A stretch of 64,000 nt of DNA. It comes from Helicobacter sp. MIT 05-5293. GTDB lineage: Bacteria > Campylobacterota > Campylobacteria > Campylobacterales > Helicobacteraceae. The DNA lies in NCBI RefSeq assembly GCF_000765665.2, contig NZ_JROZ02000001.1, forward strand, positions 434,001-498,000, given 5' to 3'. The translations under genes and the position numbers were made by a program. Of the stretch, positions 52,293-60,789 are shown one piece after another. Position 1 is the stretch's first letter. Each line of letters starts with the position of its first letter. The notes beneath the pieces were generated by a model, which saw nothing but the letters and a program-made list of their open reading frames with translations, did no database searches and was not told the DNA's origin.

Positions 52293-55145
52293 TTGAAAAA
52301 TTTTGGTCAGATTGATATTGTTGGTGCTCGAGAAAACAATCTCAAAAACATTTCGCTCAGTATCCCTAAAAATCAGCTTATTGTTTTTACGGGTTTGTCG
52401 GGGTCAGGTAAATCTACCTTAGCATTTGATACGCTTTATGCTGAAGGACAAAGACGTTATATCGAATCACTCTCAAGCTATGCAAGGCAGTTTTTAGATA
52501 AGGTAGGTAAGCCTGATGTGGATAAAATCGAAGGACTGACGCCTGCTATTGCCATTGATCAAAAAACGACCAGCAAGAATCCACGCTCCACTGTTGGCAC
52601 AATCACAGAGATTTATGATTATTTTCGCTTGCTTTACGCAAGAGTAGGGATTCAGCATTGTCATTTGTGTGGTGATCCTATTTCGCAGATGAGCCAGACA
52701 GATATTATTGCACAGATTCTGAAACTTCCTCCAGAATCTAAATTGATATTGTTTGCCCCTATTGTTAAAGAAAAAAAGGGAAGCTTCCAAGACAAGATTG
52801 AAGCACTACGCCAAAAGGGCTATGTGCGTGCGATGATTGATGGCGTGATGGTGAGATTAGATGAAGATATTGAACTTGCTAAGAATAAGAAGCACACAAT
52901 TAAGGTCGTGATTGATCGTGTAACACTTACATCTGATAATCACCAGCGCATTGCTCAAGGTGTGGAAAAAGCACTTAAAGAATCTTATGGCGAGCTAGAA
53001 ATAGAATTATTACACAATGATGAGAAGAAGTTTTTACATTATTCTGAACATTTTGCGTGTTTTAAATGCAAAGTTAGTTTTGAAGAGCCTGAACCTTTAG
53101 CCTTTTCTTTTAATTCGCCTAAAGGCGCGTGTGAGGATTGTTTGGGGCTTGGGGCAAAATACACTATTGATTTGAAAAAGATTCTCGACAAATCCCAGCC
53201 CTTTAATAAGGGAGGGATTAAAATCATTTTTGGCTTTAATCGCAATTATTATGCTGAATTATTTTATGCTTTTTGCAAGAGTGCTAAAATCGACCTTTCT
53301 CAAAGTTTTGAAGATTTGACAAGTTCTCAACAAAGTGCGCTTTTGTATGGGAGTGAAGAAGAGGTAGAAATCACTTGGAGTAAAAGTAAGCTCAAGCGTC
53401 CTTGGAAAGGGATTGTCCAAATTGCTTATGATATGTTTAAAGATGATAAGGATTTGGGTGAATACACCACGGAAAAGGTTTGTGGCACCTGCAAAGGGCA
53501 TCGCCTCAAAAAAGAATCCTTAAGCGTTAAGGTGGGAGGATTGGGTATCGGTGAGCTGATTGATATGCCGATACAAGAAGTGTATGAATTTTTTGAAACT
53601 CAATCAAATTTTGACTATCTCAATGAACAAAGTCGATTGATTGCCCAACCTATATTTAAGGAAATCCGCGAAAGATTGTTTTTCCTTTATGATGTCGGTT
53701 TGGGGTATTTGACTTTGGGACGAGATGCTCGGAGTATCAGTGGTGGAGAATCCCAGCGTATCAGAATCGCTAGTCAAATAGGCAGCGGACTTTCGGGCGT
53801 GATGTATGTGCTTGATGAGCCAAGTATCGGTTTGCATGAACGCGATACATTGCGACTCATCAAAACTTTACGGAATCTGCAGGAAAAGGGTAATACCGTG
53901 ATCGTTGTCGAACACGATAAAGAAACAATCCTAAGGGCAGATTATATTGTAGATATAGGACCAGAAGCGGGGCTTAAGGGAGGAGAAATCGTTTTTAGCG
54001 GAAAGGCAAAAGATTTGCTCGATTCCCAAACGCTCACTGCTCTTTATATCACAGGAAACAAGGTGATTTATTATCCGCACAATCGCCCACAAAAGCAATG
54101 GCTAACGATTAATAACATTAATATTCATAATATTCATAATCTCAATGTCAAAATCCCCCTATCCAATTTTGTATGTATCACAGGTGTGAGCGGTAGTGGC
54201 AAAAGCTCACTTATCCTTCAAACGCTTCTCCCAGTCGCTCAAGAGATTCTCAATAATGCTAGAAAGGTGCAAAAATGTGATGGCGTTGAGATTCTCGGTT
54301 TGGAACATCTTGATAAGGTGATTTATCTTGATCAAAGTCCTATAGGTCGAACGCCTCGCAGTAATCCAGCAACTTATACGGGTGTGATGCAAGAGATTCG
54401 TGCGCTTTTTTCTGAAGTCAAAGAATCTAAGGCGCGTGGCTATGGCGTAGGACGCTTTAGCTTTAATGTCAAAGGTGGGCGATGCGAGAAATGCCAAGGT
54501 GAGGGTGAAATCAGAATCGAGATGCACTTTTTGCCCGATGTGATGGTGAAATGCGATGCGTGTGGCGGCGCAAAATATAATCCACAAACGCTTGAGATTG
54601 TTTATAAGGGTAAGAATATCGCTGATGTTTTGGCAATGAGTGTTGATGAAGCAGTGGAGTTTTTTGCCAAAGTGCCCAGAATCGCTTCTAAATTACAAAC
54701 GCTTAAAGATGTGGGCTTAGGCTATATTTTACTTGGGCAAAATGCTGTTACATTGAGTGGCGGAGAGGCTCAACGCATTAAACTTGCTAAGGAGCTTAGT
54801 CGAAAAGATACAGGACAAACTTTATATGTGCTTGATGAGCCTACAACAGGATTGCATTTTGCTGATGTGGATAAGCTGACAAAAGTTTTGCATCATCTTG
54901 TGGATTTAGGCAATTCAGTGATTGTGATTGAACACAATTTGGATTTGATTAAAAACGCGGATTATATTATTGATATGGGACCCGAAGGAGGAGAGGGAGG
55001 AGGGAAAATTGTCGATAGTGGCACGGTTGAACATATGATTGCTCATTATCAAAAAAGTGGCAGTTACACAGGACAATTTCTTTCTTATGAATGTGAATCT
55101 TATCATTCCTTGCCCTCTAAAAACACAAAAAAAACGAAAGGATAA
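52293..55145 (+). CDS. uvrA: Excinuclease ABC subunit A
   Basis: UvrA is the damage-recognising ATPase of nucleotide excision repair. 950 residues with two ABC modules: Walker A GLSGSGKSTLAFDTLYAEGQ (about residue 32) and GVSGSGKSSLILQTL (about 635), signature motifs SISGGESQRIRIA and TLSGGEAQRIKLA, Walker B YVLDEPSIGLHERD and YVLDEPTTGLHFAD, and zinc modules with CHLCGDP/CFKCK, CEDCLGLG and CEKCQGEGEI/CDACGGAKY. It starts with TTG at 52293 with AAGGAAA upstream. uvrC is in another operon at 34753; uvrB is not in the window. ddl follows after three bases. Confidence 0.98.
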   Translation: MKNFGQIDIVGARENNLKNISLSIPKNQLIVFTGLSGSGKSTLAFDTLYAEGQRRYIESLSSYARQFLDKVGKPDVDKIEGLTPAIAIDQKTTSKNPRSTVGTITEIYDYFRLLYARVGIQHCHLCGDPISQMSQTDIIAQILKLPPESKLILFAPIVKEKKGSFQDKIEALRQKGYVRAMIDGVMVRLDEDIELAKNKKHTIKVVIDRVTLTSDNHQRIAQGVEKALKESYGELEIELLHNDEKKFLHYSEHFACFKCKVSFEEPEPLAFSFNSPKGACEDCLGLGAKYTIDLKKILDKSQPFNKGGIKIIFGFNRNYYAELFYAFCKSAKIDLSQSFEDLTSSQQSALLYGSEEEVEITWSKSKLKRPWKGIVQIAYDMFKDDKDLGEYTTEKVCGTCKGHRLKKESLSVKVGGLGIGELIDMPIQEVYEFFETQSNFDYLNEQSRLIAQPIFKEIRERLFFLYDVGLGYLTLGRDARSISGGESQRIRIASQIGSGLSGVMYVLDEPSIGLHERDTLRLIKTLRNLQEKGNTVIVVEHDKETILRADYIVDIGPEAGLKGGEIVFSGKAKDLLDSQTLTALYITGNKVIYYPHNRPQKQWLTINNINIHNIHNLNVKIPLSNFVCITGVSGSGKSSLILQTLLPVAQEILNNARKVQKCDGVEILGLEHLDKVIYLDQSPIGRTPRSNPATYTGVMQEIRALFSEVKESKARGYGVGRFSFNVKGGRCEKCQGEGEIRIEMHFLPDVMVKCDACGGAKYNPQTLEIVYKGKNIADVLAMSVDEAVEFFAKVPRIASKLQTLKDVGLGYILLGQNAVTLSGGEAQRIKLAKELSRKDTGQTLYVLDEPTTGLHFADVDKLTKVLHHLVDLGNSVIVIEHNLDLIKNADYIIDMGPEGGEGGGKIVDSGTVEHMIAHYQKSGSYTGQFLSYECESYHSLPSKNTKKTKG

Positions 55146-55148
55146 GTA

Positions 55149-56189
55149 ATGAAGTTTGATATATTATTTGGCGGTGTGAGCTATGAACATGAAATCAGCA
55201 TCGTAAGTGCTATTGCATTGAAAAAGGTGTTGGGAGAGTATATTGAGCATTTTATTTTTCTTGATTCTTCGCATCGCTTTTATTTGATACCTGCAGATTC
55301 TATGAAGTCAAAACTTTTCAGTTCAGGTGAATACAAGCAATGTAAAGAAATTTTTCTCCAACGCGGCTCATTTGAAACAAAAGGCGTTTTTGGCACAAAA
55401 AGAGTAATGCCTAATGTCATCATTAGTCTTATACATGGGGCAGATGGCGAAGATGGCTCAATCAGCGCAATGCTTGATTTTTATCATTTGCGCTATATCG
55501 GTCCACGCATAGAATCTAGCGTAATGAGTTTTAATAAGATTCTCACAAAACTTTATGCTGCTCAAAGAGGTGTTAAAACACTTGATTATGAGGTGCTTAC
55601 GCGTTCTTGTAATACACCTCAAAAGCTTTCATTTCCTTTGATTCTTAAACCCGCAAGATTGGGAAGTTCTATCGGTGTGAGTGTCGTTAAAGAAGAAAAA
55701 GATTTAGATTATGCGAGAGATTTAGCATTTGAATATGACGATCATATCGTAGTCGAATCATTCAAAAGCGGTGTGAAAGAATACAATCTCGCAGGTTGCA
55801 AAGTGGGTGATACCTTTCGTTTTTCGATTATTGAAGAACCCTCCAAAAAAGAATTGCTTGATTTTGAAAACAAATATTTAGATTTTTCACGCACTGCACA
55901 AGTATTAAAGGCTGATATAAGCCAAGAGTTGGAACAAGAGATTCAAAATAATTTTATCAAACTTTACGAAAATGCTTTTGAGGGCGCACTGATTCGATGT
56001 GATTTTTTTGTGATCGATTCTGAAGTGTATTTGAATGAAATCAATCCTATTCCGGGTTCAATGGCGAATTATTTATTTGAAGATTTTGCACAGGTGCTTC
56101 AAGATTTAGCGTGTAATTTGCCAAAAAAACACCCAATCAAGGTAAGCTATCAATATATTGAGAAAATTCATTACGCTAAGGGTAAATAA
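55149..56189 (+). CDS. ddl: D-alanine--D-alanine ligase
   Basis: Ddl makes the D-Ala-D-Ala end of the peptidoglycan stem. The ATP-grasp protein has FGGVSYEHEISIVSA at the N-terminus, LIHGADGEDGSISAML, the ATP-binding KPARLGSSIGVSVVK and the metal site YLNEINPIPGSMANYLF near the end. 346 residues. The usual N-terminal GGxSxEHxxS is fully kept. It begins three bases after uvrA and is followed by the hydrolase, acyP, murF and HIT genes, nearly the HP0738-HP0741 order of H. pylori. It supplies the dipeptide that MurF, encoded 1 kb downstream, adds to the precursor. Confidence 0.97.
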   Translation: MKFDILFGGVSYEHEISIVSAIALKKVLGEYIEHFIFLDSSHRFYLIPADSMKSKLFSSGEYKQCKEIFLQRGSFETKGVFGTKRVMPNVIISLIHGADGEDGSISAMLDFYHLRYIGPRIESSVMSFNKILTKLYAAQRGVKTLDYEVLTRSCNTPQKLSFPLILKPARLGSSIGVSVVKEEKDLDYARDLAFEYDDHIVVESFKSGVKEYNLAGCKVGDTFRFSIIEEPSKKELLDFENKYLDFSRTAQVLKADISQELEQEIQNNFIKLYENAFEGALIRCDFFVIDSEVYLNEINPIPGSMANYLFEDFAQVLQDLACNLPKKHPIKVSYQYIEKIHYAKGK

Positions 56190-56210
56190 TGTCTATAAAG
56201 CAGATGCAAA

Positions 56211-56942
56211 ATGGCTAAAAAGACAATCAAATATCGCGACACAGATTTTGATTTGAGCTATGAGATTTTGTGTGCGCAGACCTCCTCTTCGCCTGCAATG
56301 TTATTTTTGCATGGTTGGGGAAGTAATAAGGAGGTAATGAAAGTTGCTTTTGCTCAAACATTCCAACAATATCATCACATTTATTTAGATATGCCCGGTT
56401 TTGGTAATAGTCCTAATGAAACACCTCTTTACACGCAAGATTATGCTCATATTGTTAAATTATTTTTGGAGCAGATTGAATATCAAGTTGAAATCATTGC
56501 AGGACATAGCTTTGGAGGAAAAGTAGGGATATTGTGCGCTCCTAAGGAGATGATTCTGTTAAGTTCGGCTGGTATTAAAATTGCCAAATCTCTTAAAGTG
56601 CGATGTAAGATTTATCTTGCTAAACTTTTGGGACAGCTTGGGCTTAAGGGTATTACAAAGAGATTCCGTTCTCAAGATGCAAAAGAAATGAATGAGGGTA
56701 TGTATCAAACATTTAAGAATGTTGTTGATGAGGATTTTTCTGATCAATTCGTAGCTTACAAAGGTAGGGCAAGTGTTTTTTGGGGTAAAAATGACACTAC
56801 TACCCCTTTATTTTGCGGCTATAAAATCGCTAATCTTATCGAAGATAGTCGATTCTTTGCTTTAGAAGGCGATCATTATTTTTTCTTGAAACAAGGTGAG
56901 AAGATTCAGAAACTTTATGAAGGGAGAGAAGAAAATGGATAA
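56211..56942 (+). CDS. Alpha/beta hydrolase
   Basis: A 243-residue alpha/beta hydrolase without signal peptide. The oxyanion region is LFLHGWGSNKEVM, the nucleophile serine is in IAGHSFGGKVGIL (about residue 104), the acid is probably the Asp in FWGKNDTTTP (about 200) and the histidine is in EGDHYFF (about 230). The substrate is unknown; a position between ddl and murF in Helicobacter suggests an envelope-related ester, by context only. The ribosome binding site is poor, and a nine-codon reading frame starting inside the ddl stop region (56189) overlaps the start, so translation may be coupled. The last eight bases overlap acyP. Confidence 0.85.
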   Translation: MAKKTIKYRDTDFDLSYEILCAQTSSSPAMLFLHGWGSNKEVMKVAFAQTFQQYHHIYLDMPGFGNSPNETPLYTQDYAHIVKLFLEQIEYQVEIIAGHSFGGKVGILCAPKEMILLSSAGIKIAKSLKVRCKIYLAKLLGQLGLKGITKRFRSQDAKEMNEGMYQTFKNVVDEDFSDQFVAYKGRASVFWGKNDTTTPLFCGYKIANLIEDSRFFALEGDHYFFLKQGEKIQKLYEGREENG

Positions 56943-57246
56943 AACATTATATGAATTTTTGATATTTGGAAAAGTTCAAGGTGTAGGTTATCGCCGTTTT
57001 ATAAAAAGTAAAGTCGAGCAGATTAATCTTCAGGGTGTATTGATCGAAGGAAGCATTAAGAATCTTAAAGATGGCAGTGTGCGAGTGATTGCAAGAGGAG
57101 ATGAAGAATCAATCCAAACGCTAAGACGTTATCTTGAAGTTGGTCCAATTAGAAGTAGTATCACACAGATTCAATCACGGATTATCGGTGAAGATGAGTG
57201 TAAAGAGCATACTTTTAATTTAGATGGTTTTAATGTTATAGAATAG
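56935..57246 (+). CDS. acyP: Acylphosphatase
   Basis: A 103-residue acylphosphatase. The catalytic arginine is in GKVQGVGYRRFI (about residue 20) and the catalytic asparagine in GSIKNLKDGSVRVIARGD (about residue 40), with the usual beta-alpha-beta fold order. It would hydrolyse acyl phosphates such as acetyl phosphate or 1,3-bisphosphoglycerate; the physiological target is generally unclear. The start at ATG 56935 is set by GGGAGAGAAG upstream and overlaps the hydrolase gene by eight bases. murF begins eight bases downstream. Confidence 0.9.
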   Translation: MDKTLYEFLIFGKVQGVGYRRFIKSKVEQINLQGVLIEGSIKNLKDGSVRVIARGDEESIQTLRRYLEVGPIRSSITQIQSRIIGEDECKEHTFNLDGFNVIE

Positions 57247-57254
57247 GAAAAAAA

Positions 57255-58736
57255 ATGGAAGATAAGCTGATTATAGCTATTATTGCGCAATGGCTTTTTA
57301 TCTTTTGCCTTGCGTATTATGTGATGACAAATTTACAATGGTATAATTATAGTTTTAAACGTGTATTATTGATGCACCATAAGATTCAATGGCACTTTTA
57401 TTACGCTATTTTACCTCTTGCAGCATATATAGGGATATTTTTTATTCCTAATCAGACAGGTCTTTACTTGCTTTTAGCTTTGGGTGCGCTTTATTTTTTA
57501 GGCATTGTAATTTGGACAATCAGGCTTGATAAGCGTTTAGTTTTTACCTCGAGGGTTGTAAAGTTTTTTATTATTTTATTAATTTTTATGATTATTAATG
57601 AAATCCTTTGCTTTTTCTTAGAATTAGAATCTGCTTTGTTATCTTTGATGGCTTTGCTGTTTGCAAGTGTGATTTCAAAAATCTATGAAAATACATTGCT
57701 CAATCGTTTCATTATTATTGCAAAAGAAAAACTTGATATTATGTCAAATCTTACAATTATCAGTGTTACGGGAAGCTATGGAAAAACAAGCATCAAAAAC
57801 TTTCTTGCACAGATTCTGCGAGAAAAATATAGTGTTTATGCGACACCAAGAAGTGTGAATACACATACAGGCATTGTGGCGGACATTAATAAGAATCTTG
57901 ACTATACGACAGAGATTTATATTGCTGAAGCAGGTGCGCGTTTAAAAGGTGATATTGAAGTTATCGCGAAATTTTTGAATCCTCAATATGCGGTTATTGG
58001 CGAAATAGGAGAGCAACATTTAGAGTATTTTAAGAGCCTTGATAATATCGTTGAGACAAAATTTGAGTTGCTTCAAAGTGCGCGACTCAAGAAAGCTTTT
58101 GTGTTTGGGGATAATCCTAAACCCTCCCATCTCTCTTTAGATACAGAATCTAAAATTCGTTATTTCCCTGATAAGGTGAGAAATGTGAATGCCACTTTGG
58201 AGGGGACAACATTTGAGTTGTATATCAATAATCAATGGTATTTGTTTGAAACCATGATATTAGGTGCATTTAATGTCGTCAATTTGAGCGCGGCGATTTA
58301 TGTGGGATTAGAATTGGGATTAAAAATTGAAGAGATTCAAAAAAGTGTGAAACGCATTCAGCCAATCCCGCATCGTCTCAATAAGATTCAGACAAATCAG
58401 AAGATTATTATTGATGATGGATTCAATGGGAATCTTAAAGGAATGAAAGAGGCAATTCGGCTTTGCTCACTCTATCAAGGGCGTAAAATTATTGTTACAC
58501 CGGGTATCATAGAAAGCACTAAAGAAGCTAATATAGAATTAGCCGAAGCGATTGATAAAGTTTTTGATATTGCTATTATCACGGGTGAGCTTAATAGTAA
58601 GATTCTCGCTTCTCATATCAAGACGACACAGAAGATCATTATTAAAGACAAATCTATTTTAGAAGATATGCTCAAGTCTTGTTCTCAACCTAATGATTTG
58701 GTATTGTTTAGTAATGATGCGCCGGGTTATATTTAG
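57255..58736 (+). CDS. murF: UDP-N-acetylmuramoyl-tripeptide--D-alanyl-D-alanine ligase, with membrane N-terminus
   Basis: MurF adds D-Ala-D-Ala to the UDP-MurNAc-tripeptide. The catalytic part has the ATP loop SVTGSYGKTSIKNFLAQIL (about residue 170), AEAGARLKGDIEVIAKFL, IGEIGEQHLEYF, GAFNVVNLSAAIYVG and IPHRLNKI, and IIDDGFNGN. Unlike enterobacterial MurF, the first 145 residues form about five hydrophobic membrane helices (for example YYAILPLAAYIGIFFI, FFIILLIFMIINEILCFFLE) instead of a soluble substrate-binding domain. This matches epsilonproteobacterial MurF. It is in the ddl operon. Confidence 0.93.
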   Translation: MEDKLIIAIIAQWLFIFCLAYYVMTNLQWYNYSFKRVLLMHHKIQWHFYYAILPLAAYIGIFFIPNQTGLYLLLALGALYFLGIVIWTIRLDKRLVFTSRVVKFFIILLIFMIINEILCFFLELESALLSLMALLFASVISKIYENTLLNRFIIIAKEKLDIMSNLTIISVTGSYGKTSIKNFLAQILREKYSVYATPRSVNTHTGIVADINKNLDYTTEIYIAEAGARLKGDIEVIAKFLNPQYAVIGEIGEQHLEYFKSLDNIVETKFELLQSARLKKAFVFGDNPKPSHLSLDTESKIRYFPDKVRNVNATLEGTTFELYINNQWYLFETMILGAFNVVNLSAAIYVGLELGLKIEEIQKSVKRIQPIPHRLNKIQTNQKIIIDDGFNGNLKGMKEAIRLCSLYQGRKIIVTPGIIESTKEANIELAEAIDKVFDIAIITGELNSKILASHIKTTQKIIIKDKSILEDMLKSCSQPNDLVLFSNDAPGYI

Positions 58737-58759
58737 GCATATCTTGTAGGAGGGAGATA

Positions 58760-59248
58760 ATGGAGAGAATCTATGCACCTTGGCGGAGTGAATATTTTGG
58801 CTCAAAAGAGCAAGGGTGTGTGTTTTGTGAAATCGCACAGCATTGCGAAGATGATGAAGTAAATCGCGTGATTTATCGTGATGAACATGTCTTTGCGGTG
58901 ATGAATCGTTATCCGTATAGTCCCGGTCATTTTATGCTTTTACCACATCAACATTGTGATTCGCCTGAAAAATTGCCTTTGGAGGTTTGGCTGCATTTGC
59001 ATAAACTTTCTTTTAAAGCAATGGATTTACTTTATGAATACGGCGCAATGGGTATTAATATGGGAATGAATATTAAAAAAGCTGGAGGAGCAGGGATACC
59101 CGAACATTTGCATTTGCATTTTGTCCCACGTTATATAGGTGATACAAATTTTATGACTTCAGTTGCAGATACACGCACTTATGGGATTGATTTTCAGAGT
59201 GTGTATAGTAAGGTCAAATCATTAGCGCAAAAGCATTTTACAATATGA
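58760..59248 (+). CDS. HIT family hydrolase, Ap4A-phosphorylase-like
   Basis: A 162-residue HIT-superfamily protein of the branch with an N-terminal zinc site: APWRSEYFGSKEQGCVFCEI holds the C-x2-C pair, and the other ligands are probably histidines later on. The histidine triad is in IPEHLHLHFVPRYIGDTNFM (about residue 115). Members split dinucleoside polyphosphates or remove AMP from adducts. GGAGGGAG precedes the ATG. It is distinct from the shorter HIT protein at 20711. Its stop overlaps the first possible start of the ankyrin gene. Confidence 0.92.
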   Translation: MERIYAPWRSEYFGSKEQGCVFCEIAQHCEDDEVNRVIYRDEHVFAVMNRYPYSPGHFMLLPHQHCDSPEKLPLEVWLHLHKLSFKAMDLLYEYGAMGINMGMNIKKAGGAGIPEHLHLHFVPRYIGDTNFMTSVADTRTYGIDFQSVYSKVKSLAQKHFTI

Positions 59249-59259
59249 GGAGGTTTAAA

Positions 59260-60108
59260 ATGAGGCATTGTATTTTATATCTTACTTTGATTGTGGGGAT
59301 AATGGCTTGTTATGGCGCAAACGATAGGTATAACTATCTGCTTTTTAGTAATAACTATGTTGATGTGCGTAAAGGTATTAATTTAGGCGCAGATGTTGAA
59401 GCACGATTGCGCGGTAGCACGCCGCTTTATGATGCAGCGCGTAAGGATAATATGGAGATTCTTTATTTACTGATTGAGCGGGGTGCTGATGTCAATGCAG
59501 TATGTCATGGTGAAACACCGCTTTTAAAAGTGGTCGCACTCAATAATCTTCGATTTGCCAAAGCACTGATTGCAAAAGGTGCGAATGTCAATGTTGCCGA
59601 TGAGCATTTGGGTAATACACCTTTGCATTATGCGGTGATTAAAAGAAATCCAGAGATGATTAAACTGCTTTTGTCTAATGGTGCGGATATGTATGCAGAG
59701 AATTATAAGGGAGATACGCCAGCTCGCTATATCTTGGCAAGTAAATCTTTGCCTTCTGCAAGTATTGAAAACTCTGATTTGATTCTGAATGCAAGTTCAT
59801 TTAATCTTGCACAGGGTAGAGTGAGTATTAGCGTAAAAAACAAGACAAATCAATTTATCGGTGTTAATTATGTCGCATTGTATATTGATGGGGATTTGAT
59901 CGCAGAGAGTGAAGCGAATAAAAAGATCCCGCCAAACGCGAGTGCTTCGGTAGTAGCATTGGATATTCCTTCAAATACTTATGAAAATGTCCGCATTAAA
60001 AAATCAGGCACTACTAATATCAAATATGGATTTGCAATTGAATATGATGTCGATGGCAAAAACGGCAGTTTATATAAAAAGACGACCACAGAGCTTAAGC
60101 TATGGTGA
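59260..60108 (+). CDS. Secreted ankyrin-repeat protein with C-terminal beta domain
   Basis: A 282-residue protein with a signal peptide (CILYLTLIVGIMACYGAN), about four ankyrin repeats (residues about 40-165: GSTPLYDAARKDNMEILYLL, IERGADVNA, GNTPLHYAVIKRNPEMIKLLLSNGAD) and a C-terminal domain of about 110 residues, rich in beta strands (VSISVKNKTNQFIGVNYVALYIDG), which looks like an immunoglobulin-like or LEA-type fold. The start at ATG 59260 is fixed by AGGAGG six bases upstream; the ATG at 59245 sits in the stop of the HIT gene. The periplasmic or outer-surface binding partner is unknown. Convergent with the PAS gene. Confidence 0.8.
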   Translation: MRHCILYLTLIVGIMACYGANDRYNYLLFSNNYVDVRKGINLGADVEARLRGSTPLYDAARKDNMEILYLLIERGADVNAVCHGETPLLKVVALNNLRFAKALIAKGANVNVADEHLGNTPLHYAVIKRNPEMIKLLLSNGADMYAENYKGDTPARYILASKSLPSASIENSDLILNASSFNLAQGRVSISVKNKTNQFIGVNYVALYIDGDLIAESEANKKIPPNASASVVALDIPSNTYENVRIKKSGTTNIKYGFAIEYDVDGKNGSLYKKTTTELKLW

Positions 60109-60642
60109 TCAATAGTAACCTTCTGTTTTGCCAGTATTTTGTAAATTAATAACAAGCTCTTCATAAGTTGTGTTCGCGTTTTGAAGGGCTTGTGTGAGTT
60201 GCTCAAGCGAGGCTTTCATACCTCCTCTAGATTCTGCTTCACAAAGTGATTTGTAAAGCCCACTCATAAACTCTACGCCTTTTTTGCTAGGGCGTCTTCG
60301 CACTGAATAATATCCAATCGTCTTGCGATTTTCATCATAAGATGGTGTGATGTTGGCGAATACCCAATAGATTTGTTGGGTTCGTGAGAGATTCTTAACA
60401 AAAGCAAAAAACTCCTTGCCATTTTGTATATTTTCCCATAATAATTTAAAGGCTATGCGTGGCACATCAGGGTGGCGAATAATATTATGCGGCTTACCTA
60501 AAAATTCTTCCTCTGTGAATCCGCTAAAACGCACAAAATCATCATTCCCATAGGTGATTATGCCTTTTAAGTCGGTTTTTGAAGTAATAAGGGTATTGTC
60601 TTCTAAGAAAATTTCATTTGCATTCAGAATGGGTTGAGACAT
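60109..60642 (-). CDS. PAS-domain protein, Aer/CetB-like redox sensor
   Basis: A 177-residue cytoplasmic protein made of one PAS domain (about residues 20-125) and a short helical tail. DLKGIITYGNDDFVRFSGFT is followed by KPHNIIRHPDVPRIAFKLLW, the sequence that marks the FAD-binding PAS of aerotaxis receptor Aer and of Campylobacter CetB. There is no kinase, GGDEF or methyl-accepting domain, so it must signal through a partner such as a CetA-like receptor, not present here. The ATG at 60642 has AAGGAG upstream; the frame extends further but without a ribosome binding site. A strong extended -10 lies at 60670-60675. Confidence 0.85.
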   Translation of the reverse strand: MSQPILNANEIFLEDNTLITSKTDLKGIITYGNDDFVRFSGFTEEEFLGKPHNIIRHPDVPRIAFKLLWENIQNGKEFFAFVKNLSRTQQIYWVFANITPSYDENRKTIGYYSVRRRPSKKGVEFMSGLYKSLCEAESRGGMKASLEQLTQALQNANTTYEELVINLQNTGKTEGYY

Positions 60643-60669
60643 CAAAGCTCCTTGTTTAAGAAATATTGA

Positions 60670-60675
60670 ATTATA
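60670..60675 (-). promoter_or_regulatory. Extended -10 element of the PAS gene
   Basis: On the minus strand ATGCTATAATTC gives TG-C-TATAAT, 28 bases upstream of the PAS gene ATG. Confidence 0.55.
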
Positions 60676-60716
60676 GCATAAGCATCGTGAGATTGTGTGA
60701 TGAATATTTGAATTGA

Positions 60717-60745
60717 TTGACACAGCATCAAAAATAATCTATAAT
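60717..60745 (+). promoter_or_regulatory. Consensus sigma-70 promoter of the truB-csrA-ispE-smpB-exbBD operon
   Basis: TTGACA at 60717-60722 and TATAAT at 60740-60745 are both perfect and separated by 17 bases. The predicted start is near 60752, leaving a leader of about 38 bases before the truB start. A perfect -35 is rare in Helicobacter, where it is usually replaced by periodic AT-rich signals, so this should be a strong promoter. Confidence 0.75.
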
Positions 60746-60789
60746 CCCTTTCTTTTTTCACTTGATTCAATAAAAGGCAAGGAGATTTA

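Noticed and set aside
54207-54587. 126-codon open frame antisense to uvrA
   Set aside because: It lies fully within the second ABC module of uvrA and has no family features.
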